From JAHEFU01 sp020440645 (lineage in GTDB: Bacteria > 4484-113 > JAFGCY01), in contig JAGRNR010000013.1 of NCBI GenBank assembly GCA_020440645.1, forward strand, positions 1 through 64,000: a stretch of DNA of 64,000 nt, given 5' to 3'. Made by a program: the position numbers and the translations under genes. The notes beneath the pieces are model-generated. The model saw only the letters and a program-made list of their open reading frames with translations. It had not been told where the DNA came from and ran no database searches. Of the stretch, positions 57,861 to 64,000 are shown piece after piece. Numbering within the stretch: position 1 is the stretch's first letter; the number at the start of each line of letters is the position of its first letter.

Positions 57861-60470
57861 ATGAGTTTAACGGGATACAGACTGCTGGCGGCACTGTGCG
57901 CGCTGCTGTGTGCGCTTGCGCCGGGGCACTCCCGTGCCGCGACGGAATGGCAGAGCCTGCTGTCCGAGGACTTCAGCCAGGGCGAGGTCAGCTTCTACAC
58001 CGGGCAGGCCTCCGAGGCCTACTACGGGATTGACGACCAGAACCGCTATGTGATCGACGGGCTCAACACTGAGATCGACTCACTGAGCGCACTGACCAAG
58101 AACCTCTATTACTACTACGTCGAAAGCGAGTGCGAGCTGATTGACACCCGCATCGGCGAGATGGCCTTCTGTGGGCTGGTGTTCCACTACAACAAGAAGA
58201 TCCCCGGCAAGCTGGCCTATTACGTCTTCTACATCTACGCTGATGGCTACTACGGCGCCAAGCGGGTGATCGGTGACAACGCCGAGGTGATCCTGCCGCT
58301 GACCCGCAGCGAGTACATTGACGTCGGCCGGCCGAATATCCTCGCGGTGGATGCGCGCGGCACACGCTTCGACCTGTACATCAACGGCCGTTATGTGGAC
58401 GGCTTCACGGATGTGCGGATCGACGGCGGTGGCTTCGGCTTCTACGTCAGCCAGCAGTCCCGCGCGGCATTTGACAACTTCGAGGTGAAGGTCGAGCGCC
58501 GCGGCGGTGGCCCGGCAGAGGTGGAGAGCCCGGAACTGCTGGAGGGCAGCAGTGACGACGGTGGGCGCAGCCAGGTCTCACGCGGTGAGAACTTCGGCGG
58601 CTACAGCTTCCCGAACATTCCGAAGGATCCCAACCGGCCGGTCTACCCATGGGAGGTCGGCGTCGACAAGAGTGAGACCGCTCGCAAGGAACGCGCAGAG
58701 GAATCCCGCGAACGCGAACTGGCTGACCTGGCCCAGAAGCGCCTTGAACAGGACCTCGATCCGCAAAAGGACCAGAAGCAGGATGAGAAACAGAATGAGA
58801 AGCAAATAGAAAAGGAGCAGCCGGCGAAGGTTGAAGACACGCCGGTGCGTGAGGAAGAGCCGCTGAAACTGGACCCGCCGGTGAAGGAAAGCGAGCCGGT
58901 GCGTGAGAAGGCGGATACTCCTTCCGGCGTGGCTCCCGGTGGCAAGCAGACAGAGGACGGCGAACTGCAGACCCACAGCTTCGGCGACCCAAAGCCGGGT
59001 GACCCGCCGCCGGTGCAGGAAACACAGGAACCGGTGAAAGAGGATCCCCCTGTGGAGGAAAGCAAGCCAGTCGAGGAGCAGGCGGCCCCCACGAAGGACG
59101 AGCCCGCGCAGGATGCCGAAGGCGTAGGCGGTGCGCAGATCCCGCCCCTGCCGGCAGCGGATGGGAAGCAGCCGGATGCCGCGGAGGAAGGCGGCAAGGA
59201 AGACAGCCAGGCTGCGCCGGCCAAGGATGAGTCATATACGAATGTGACGCTGCCCGGCAAGCAGGAGCCGCCAGCAAAGCAGGACGGGAATCAGAAGCAG
59301 GAAGAGAAGCAGCAGCCCGGGGAGGACAAAGAGCAGGAGCGCAGCGCCGAGGAGATCATGCGCGAGGTGCGCAAGGGTGATGACGACTGGTCCACCAGCG
59401 CACCGCCCTACCGTGCCCCAGACCCGCCGAAGGATGGAGAGAAGGCTGATGAGGGCAAGGGCAGCAAGGAACAGGACTCCCAGCCCAAGCAGGAAGAGAA
59501 GAAGGATGGGGAGTCCGGCAACGGCGAGCTGAAGGGTATCGAACTGCCGCCGCTTGACATGGCGCGGGCCCCAGGCAAGGAAGCCTCGAAGCAGGATGAG
59601 AAGCAGAAAGAGAATGAGAAACAGGAAGAGAAGCAGGTAGAGGAACAAGCCCCTGCAGAGGAAGTGAAGCAGGAGGAACCCGCGCGCAGTGAGCCGGCGC
59701 GCGAAGTCCCGCAGGATAGTGCCCCTGCCAAGGACGATGGTGGTGGCCTGTCACTGTTCCCGGATGGTGGCAAGGGTGGCGACAGGCCGATCGCTGACAA
59801 TCCGCCGCGGGCCGAGGACGTGCTCAACCAGCCGCAGGGCAACCCCGGCGAGCTGAAGCTGAACAACACCCAGTCTGCCAACCAGGCCAGCAAGGAATAC
59901 GATCCCTTCGAGGGCAACCCGGACGTGGAGTCGGTCTATGACGACTTCACCGAGCAGCGCTGGCCGGTGGCGGATGGTGACACCTCCAGCTACCGCTACT
60001 TCGGCGCGGCTTACGAGATTGACAACACCAAGAGCGACACGATGGCGATCAGCTACCAGCAGGGCGCCTTCAGCGATGCGCGCTACGGCGTGGACGTGGA
60101 GTACCTCGGCGGGCTGGACTACGTCGGCTACGGGCTGGCGACGCGCTTCTCGGTGAAGAATGGCAACGTGTCCTATTACGGCCTGTTCGTCAGCCAGAGC
60201 GGCGAGTTCCTGCTGCTCAAGGTGCTGGACGGCAAGGAGACCGTGCTGCGCGACTGGAGCAGCGCCCCGAACCTGAGCCGCACGCTCTCCAACCGGATCG
60301 GGATGGAACTGATCGGCAACAGCATCCAGTGCATTGTCAACGGCGAGGTGGTGGCGACCGTCACGGACGACAGCCTGCGCAGCGGCGGCTATGCCCTGCT
60401 GTGCGGCCCCGGCACCTCGACCCGCTTTGACAACCTGACGATCAAGGGCCTCGTGACGGACGGCGACTGA
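57861..60470 (+). CDS. Exported protein: two LamG/DUF1080-like domains joined by a long low-complexity region
   Basis: 869 residues from ATG 57861. A signal peptide (LLAALCALLCALAPGHSRAA) is followed by a concanavalin-like beta domain (about 30-215, ending FDNFEVKVERR). Then about 460 residues of low complexity rich in Lys, Glu, Gln, Pro and Asp, with phrases such as KDQKQDEKQNEKQIEKEQPA. A second, related beta domain closes the protein (about 690-869, ending FDNLTIKGLVTDG). The twin domains suggest binding of a glycan at both ends of a long flexible charged tether. Four bases separate it from the RimK-like gene. Confidence 0.82.
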   Translation: MSLTGYRLLAALCALLCALAPGHSRAATEWQSLLSEDFSQGEVSFYTGQASEAYYGIDDQNRYVIDGLNTEIDSLSALTKNLYYYYVESECELIDTRIGEMAFCGLVFHYNKKIPGKLAYYVFYIYADGYYGAKRVIGDNAEVILPLTRSEYIDVGRPNILAVDARGTRFDLYINGRYVDGFTDVRIDGGGFGFYVSQQSRAAFDNFEVKVERRGGGPAEVESPELLEGSSDDGGRSQVSRGENFGGYSFPNIPKDPNRPVYPWEVGVDKSETARKERAEESRERELADLAQKRLEQDLDPQKDQKQDEKQNEKQIEKEQPAKVEDTPVREEEPLKLDPPVKESEPVREKADTPSGVAPGGKQTEDGELQTHSFGDPKPGDPPPVQETQEPVKEDPPVEESKPVEEQAAPTKDEPAQDAEGVGGAQIPPLPAADGKQPDAAEEGGKEDSQAAPAKDESYTNVTLPGKQEPPAKQDGNQKQEEKQQPGEDKEQERSAEEIMREVRKGDDDWSTSAPPYRAPDPPKDGEKADEGKGSKEQDSQPKQEEKKDGESGNGELKGIELPPLDMARAPGKEASKQDEKQKENEKQEEKQVEEQAPAEEVKQEEPARSEPAREVPQDSAPAKDDGGGLSLFPDGGKGGDRPIADNPPRAEDVLNQPQGNPGELKLNNTQSANQASKEYDPFEGNPDVESVYDDFTEQRWPVADGDTSSYRYFGAAYEIDNTKSDTMAISYQQGAFSDARYGVDVEYLGGLDYVGYGLATRFSVKNGNVSYYGLFVSQSGEFLLLKVLDGKETVLRDWSSAPNLSRTLSNRIGMELIGNSIQCIVNGEVVATVTDDSLRSGGYALLCGPGTSTRFDNLTIKGLVTDGD

Positions 60471-60474
60471 GCTG

Positions 60475-61371
60475 ATGCCGACGCCGAACGTGCTGCTGCT
60501 CACGCGCAAGCCCAGCGGGCACAGCGTGACCCGCCTGATGGAATCCGCCGCGCTGCGCAGTGACCTCGAGCTGCATGTGCTGGACCCGCATACGATCCGC
60601 CTGCAGACCGGGCCTTCCGGCACGCGGGTCAGCCATGATGAACTGTCCCTCGACCCGGCGAGCTGCGTGCTCGTGCCGCGCATCGGCAGTCTGTCCACGG
60701 AGTACTCGCTGTACTGCCTGGAGCAGCTTGAGGCACTCGGCATCCCGAGTATCTGCCCCTTCCCGGGCCTGTTGCGCCTGCGCCACAAGTACAGTGCGCT
60801 GGCAGCATTGTCAATGGCCGGCATCCCGGTGCCGGACAGCGTGATGCTGCGCAACCAGGCTGAGCTCCAGCCGGCGGTTGACAGCGTCGGCGGCTATCCG
60901 CTGATCATCAAGTTCATCCGCGGCAGCCAGGGCGTCGGCGTGATCCGCGCCGACCGCGAGGACACAGTACGCAGTGTGCTGGATGCGCTCAACATGGTGC
61001 AGTACGACGTGCTGCTGCAGCGTTACATCCCGGAAGCGGCGACTCGCGGCACGATCCGCGTGCTGGTGGTCGGTGGCCGCGCGCGGCTGGCGGTGCACCT
61101 CACCCCGGCAGCCGGGAGCGACCGCAGCAATGTGCATGCCGGCGGGCAGGCCGCGAAGCTTGAGTTGACAATCGACATGGTGCAGGTCGCGGAGCAGTCC
61201 GCCGCCCTGTTCGGCACGAGCCTTGCCGGGGTTGACCTTGTCGAGACTGACAAGGGCTATGTACTGATGGAAGTCAACAGCAGCCCGGGCTATGAGATGC
61301 CGGAGGCGCTGTACGGCCTGGACGTGGCCGGGATGATCCTCGACAGCGCTGTGGCGCTGCTGCCGGGCTAG
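60475..61371 (+). CDS. RimK-like ATP-grasp ligase
   Basis: 298 residues, ATG 60475 four bases after the previous stop. ATP-grasp features: the lid region LRLRHKYSALAALSMAGIPV, the ATP-binding loop FIRGSQGVGVI with a Lys ahead of it, and the metal-binding Glu and Asn in VLMEVNSSPGYEM. RimK-type ligases add glutamate or other amino acids to protein C-termini or make peptide-like cofactors. The neighbour with its many Glu/Lys repeats could be a substrate, but this is inference. Overlaps the minus-strand gene by four bases at the stop. Confidence 0.92.
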   Translation: MPTPNVLLLTRKPSGHSVTRLMESAALRSDLELHVLDPHTIRLQTGPSGTRVSHDELSLDPASCVLVPRIGSLSTEYSLYCLEQLEALGIPSICPFPGLLRLRHKYSALAALSMAGIPVPDSVMLRNQAELQPAVDSVGGYPLIIKFIRGSQGVGVIRADREDTVRSVLDALNMVQYDVLLQRYIPEAATRGTIRVLVVGGRARLAVHLTPAAGSDRSNVHAGGQAAKLELTIDMVQVAEQSAALFGTSLAGVDLVETDKGYVLMEVNSSPGYEMPEALYGLDVAGMILDSAVALLPG

Positions 61372-61787
61372 AAGCCGTCCTGGCTGCGGTCGCGGGTCTC
61401 GAACTCGATGTTCTCGCGGTAACGCCGGTACATTTCCTCGCGCTCCGTGTTCCCCTGCTCGAAGGCCAGCCGGCGGCGCTCGTCAATGTACTCCAGGGCA
61501 TCCTGCCAGCGCTTCTTCTCAATCAGCATCTGCAGTTCCGGATCCTGTGAGCCTGCGATCATCTCGCGCTCCTTCTTCAGGCGTTCGGCCTCTGCCTCCG
61601 CTTCCAGCTTTGCCATCAGCTCGCGGTTGAGGATCTCATTCTCGCGGGCCTTGGCCAGCTCATTGTTGTAGTTGATGAAGCGGATCACGGCTGCAAGCGC
61701 AATGATGGACACCACAAGGGCCGGCAGTACCCATACTAGTTTCCAGAGCTGCATCCAATCCATCCGCGCCTGCTGGCGCGGCTCCAT
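61368..61787 (-). CDS. Small coiled-coil membrane protein
   Basis: 139 residues, ATG 61787 four bases after the upstream stop. One membrane helix (about 19-38, WVLPALVVSIIALAAVIRF) followed by a coiled coil (about 42-75, ELMAKLEAEAEAERLKKERE) and a basic/acidic tail. It has the layout of the next two genes, all three being short, anchored and helical on the same strand, so they may form one membrane complex. Not recognised. Confidence 0.75.
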   Translation of the reverse strand: MEPRQQARMDWMQLWKLVWVLPALVVSIIALAAVIRFINYNNELAKARENEILNRELMAKLEAEAEAERLKKEREMIAGSQDPELQMLIEKKRWQDALEYIDERRRLAFEQGNTEREEMYRRYRENIEFETRDRSQDGF

Positions 61788-61791
61788 TCTA

Positions 61792-62169
61792 CTAGGAATC
61801 CCGCTGGTCGATCAGCTGCTCGTCAATTACGCGCACATAGCGTTCATACATCTCACGCTGGCTCTGGCCGAGGAATTCGTTGGCAAGGTGCTCCATGCAC
61901 AACTGGCGCGCCTCCGGGTAGAGCTGGCCACGCAGCATTTCCTCAACCTGCATGTCATAGCGCCCCCGCTGGGCCATTGCACTGGGATCCGGGACCTGTG
62001 ATCGGCGCTGCTCCTCGATGCGCGGGGCGTAGAACTTCGCATCGACTGCATTGCGATGTTCCTCCCACTTGCGGTGGCCAAACTTCGTGCCACGCCAGAC
62101 AAGCCAGACAACTATCGGCGTGCAGCAAAGCATTATTGCCAGAATAAAGTAAAGGGATATCGAACCCAT
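61792..62169 (-). CDS. Small membrane-anchored protein
   Basis: 125 residues from ATG 62169, with TAGAAT exactly six bases upstream, so leaderless. A membrane helix at about 6-25 (YFILAIMLCCTPIVVWLVW) precedes a charged helical domain with a segment MAQRGRYDMQVEEMLRGQLY repeated in style later. First gene of a pair with 61368-61787. Function unknown. Confidence 0.77.
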   Translation of the reverse strand: MGSISLYFILAIMLCCTPIVVWLVWRGTKFGHRKWEEHRNAVDAKFYAPRIEEQRRSQVPDPSAMAQRGRYDMQVEEMLRGQLYPEARQLCMEHLANEFLGQSQREMYERYVRVIDEQLIDQRDS

Positions 62170-62206
62170 GGGTTCATTCTAGCCTGGCCGGCCGGGACGC
62201 TCAACG

Positions 62207-62431
62207 CTAACCGGTTTTATCCGGAGGTTTGTAAAGGCCGGCCTGCTCCATTCGTTTCAGCAGGCGGGGCATTTCGTTCTCATGCATTTGGTCGATCCAG
62301 ACCTTGTACAGCATCCAGGAGAGGCGAATAACGCACCATGCCATGAACATGGCAAGGATCTCCAGGATCACAACACCGGCAGCCAGAGGGTAATAGCCCT
62401 CGAAGGGAGCCTGGTTTGCAAGCAGGAGCAT
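62207..62431 (-). CDS. Small membrane protein
   Basis: 74 residues from ATG 62431, with TACAAT exactly six bases upstream. One membrane helix (about 16-36, LAAGVVILEILAMFMAW) and a short basic C-terminal helix. Too short to classify. It lies 17 bases after the tgt stop but has its own promoter. Confidence 0.65.
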   Translation of the reverse strand: MLLLANQAPFEGYYPLAAGVVILEILAMFMAWCVIRLSWMLYKVWIDQMHENEMPRLLKRMEQAGLYKPPDKTG

Positions 62432-62448
62432 ATCTCGATTGTAACCGC

Positions 62449-63612
62449 TCAGAGATCCTCAGGCAGGCGTCCGTTCAGGTCACGGTACAGGCGCTGCCAG
62501 CGCTTGCCAAACGTACCGTTGACGATCAGGCGGCGCAGGCGCTTCATCAGGTCGCGGTAGAAGGCCAGGTTGTGCCAGGTCAACAGGCGTGCCGCAGTAT
62601 GCTCGCCGGTGCGCTGCAGGTGGTTGATGTAGCTGCGTGAATAGCGCCGGCAGACCTGGCAGCGGCACTGCGGGTCCAGCGGGCGATTGTCATCCCGGAA
62701 GCGCGAGTTCTTGATCTGCAGCCTGCCGTGGCGGGTATAGGCTGAGCCATGGCGTGCCATGCGGGTGGGCTGTACGCAGTCGAACATGTCAAAGCCCATC
62801 GCCACGGCGAATACGAGGTCCGCCGGCTCGCCGACGCCCATCAGGTAATGCACCTTATCTGCGGGCAGGCGCTGTCCGCAGAATTCCGTCAGGCGCAGGA
62901 AGTCCTCGCGCGGCTCACCGACCGCCAGTCCACCGATGGCGATCGAGTCCACTCCGGATTCAGAAACCAACTGGATGCTTTGCTCCCGCAGGTCCTCTTC
63001 CAGTCCGCCCTGGGCGATGCCGAATAACACAGGCTGGTTATCAGCCGGCAGGGCCAGCCGTCCGGCCAGTTCCGGCCAGAGGCGTACCTGCTGCGCCAGC
63101 CAGTCGTGGGTGAAGCGCATGTCCTTGATCACGCGCTTGCGCTCGGCGGGCAGACCGGTGCAGACATCGATCGGCATCACGAAGTCGACGCCGAGGTTGA
63201 GCTGCGCCGTCAGGGTGAATTCGGGGCTGAACAGGTGGCGGCCACCATGCAGGTGGTCGGTGAACTCCACGCCGCCGGGTTTCAGCGAGCGACGGGCGGC
63301 AAGCGAGAAGGCCTGGTAGCCGCCGCTGTCCGTCAGCACGCTGCCCCGCCAGCCGCTCCACTGCTTCACCCCGCCGGCCGCGCGGATCGGCTCGGTGCCC
63401 GGGTCCACCACCAGGTGGTAGGTGTTCATCAGCACATGGCGGTAACCGATCTTCTCGAGGTCGGCCCAGTCGAGGGTCTTCAGCGAGGCGGAAGTGGCTA
63501 CGGGCTGGAACAGCGGGGTTGGCAGGCGCTTGCCATTGCGGTCCGTGAGCCAGCCGGCACGGGCCTGTGACCCGGGGTCGAGGGCTTCCAGCTCAAAGCA
63601 GTCGTGGCGCAC
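62449..63612 (-). CDS. tgt: Queuine tRNA-ribosyltransferase (tRNA-guanine transglycosylase)
   Basis: 387 residues, usual Tgt length. It exchanges guanine 34 of Asp, Asn, His and Tyr tRNAs for a queuine precursor. Visible marks: LTDSGGYQAFSLAAR, with the base-binding Asp; DFVMPIDVCTGLP; the nucleophile Asp in FDMFDCVQPTRMARHG; and the zinc site Cys-Arg-Cys-Gln-Val-Cys (QCRCQVCRR) with a downstream His. The start is GTG 63612, with TAACAT six bases upstream. The GTG codes the conserved family N-terminus MRHDCFELE. Confidence 0.96.
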   Translation of the reverse strand: MRHDCFELEALDPGSQARAGWLTDRNGKRLPTPLFQPVATSASLKTLDWADLEKIGYRHVLMNTYHLVVDPGTEPIRAAGGVKQWSGWRGSVLTDSGGYQAFSLAARRSLKPGGVEFTDHLHGGRHLFSPEFTLTAQLNLGVDFVMPIDVCTGLPAERKRVIKDMRFTHDWLAQQVRLWPELAGRLALPADNQPVLFGIAQGGLEEDLREQSIQLVSESGVDSIAIGGLAVGEPREDFLRLTEFCGQRLPADKVHYLMGVGEPADLVFAVAMGFDMFDCVQPTRMARHGSAYTRHGRLQIKNSRFRDDNRPLDPQCRCQVCRRYSRSYINHLQRTGEHTAARLLTWHNLAFYRDLMKRLRRLIVNGTFGKRWQRLYRDLNGRLPEDL

Positions 63613-63649
63613 GCGGATATGTTAGCCGAGAGCCGGATGCCGGCAGTCG

Positions 63650-63677
63650 AAAAAAAGCCCCGGGGAGACCCCGGGGC
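63650..63677 (-). terminator. Intrinsic terminator after third BsuPI lipoprotein gene
   Basis: A 9-bp perfect stem (GCCCCGGGG, loop 3, CCCCGGGGC at 63657-63677) is followed on the minus strand by seven T residues. It lies 41 bases beyond the stop of the partial gene. Confidence 0.9.
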
Positions 63678-63717
63678 GGTACTTTTACAATTGGAGGTTC
63701 GTTGATTGGTTGCCAGC

Positions 63718-64000
63718 TCAGTGGACGATGCCGTTGAGCCAGGCCAGGCCCTTCATCAGGATCCAGGTGTTCACACCGTTGTGGCCGGCATAGGCATCGC
63801 ACAGGCCCTGGATCGGGCGGCCATGGTTGTCACGCCCGTCCCAGTCCGCTGAGTACTCCTGGGTCTGGTAGGGATGCAGCACCAGATGGTCGGTGCCGAA
63901 GTGCTCGACCTCGCTGTCCGGCAGCAGCCAGCGCAGTACGCCGTTCTGGCGGATGCCGAACTTGTAGCGCCAGGTGTGCGGGTGGTAGTCGATGTGCCTC
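63718..64000 (-). CDS. BsuPI-domain protein, C-terminal part (paralog 3, cut by window edge)
   Basis: The last 93 codons of a minus-strand gene enter from the right edge and end in TGA at 63718. The protein reads WRYKFGIRQNGVLRWLL, then YQTQEYSADWDGRDNHGRPI and an end LAWLNGIVH. These match the C-terminal domain of the lipoproteins at 10461 and 15262 (QNG, YQTxEY, WDGRDxHGxP and WLNG). The start and any lipobox lie beyond the edge. Confidence 0.88.
   Translation of the reverse strand, partial: RHIDYHPHTWRYKFGIRQNGVLRWLLPDSEVEHFGTDHLVLHPYQTQEYSADWDGRDNHGRPIQGLCDAYAGHNGVNTWILMKGLAWLNGIVH

Noticed and set aside
1..64000. tRNA or rRNA genes and prophage
   Set aside because: I saw no cloverleaf-type T-arm (GGTTCGAATCC-like) outside coding genes, no rRNA-like stretch, and no integrase or phage structural gene.

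Overview
The window is a dense, GC-rich stretch of a bacterial chromosome, with about 57 protein genes or gene parts and no tRNA or rRNA seen. Lipoprotein signal sequences, Sec signal peptides, a c-type cytochrome, LexA, Tgt, DnaN and an SRP RNA mark it as a free-living, probably diderm bacterium. I cannot place the phylum. The large share of unfamiliar secreted proteins and the many apparently leaderless genes suggest a little-studied, perhaps uncultivated lineage.

Layout. 1-4689 is a minus-strand operon: a Gld-type ABC transporter (ATPase, permease, GldG-like and DUF4340 proteins). 4915-12397 holds a DinB protein, a DUF1028 protein, two paralogous lipoproteins, a BsuPI-domain lipoprotein and lexA. 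12466-22415 holds a WD40 protein, a second BsuPI lipoprotein, the SRP RNA, a di-haem cytochrome c, a VOC protein, a DUF488 protein and secreted unknowns. 22505-30872 is the most striking region: five tandem paralogs, each a helical-repeat (TPR-like) array followed by a TIR domain that resembles human SARM1 and keeps the catalytic glutamate. The genes are separated by four inverted arrays of 8-base units. 30898-42000 holds an acyltransferase, TatD, FapA, a degenerate adenine-methylase-like protein, a serine hydrolase, acylphosphatase and an alkyltransferase-like protein. 42040-48840 looks origin-proximal: a sigma/anti-sigma-like pair, HicB, dnaN, an HD protein and two parS sites. 48982-63612 holds HyuA, a DUF3084/lipoprotein/secreted-protein cluster, DUF4349, a DciA-like protein, a large low-complexity exported protein with a RimK-like ligase, three small membrane proteins and tgt. 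A third BsuPI lipoprotein runs off the right edge.

Recurring themes. (1) At least sixteen genes have a -10-like hexamer exactly 6 nt before the start codon, which predicts leaderless mRNAs; lexA shows it best, with a consensus promoter whose 17-nt spacer is filled by a perfect 17-bp palindrome. (2) Degenerate tandem arrays of period 7, 8 or 9, mostly as inverted pairs, fill many gaps, much like the STRR repeats of cyanobacteria. (3) The BsuPI lipoproteins form a paralogous family, and the two whole copies share a conserved upstream leader. The five-gene TPR-TIR array is the best candidate for an undescribed system, probably NAD-consuming defence or stress effectors with diversified sensor arms.
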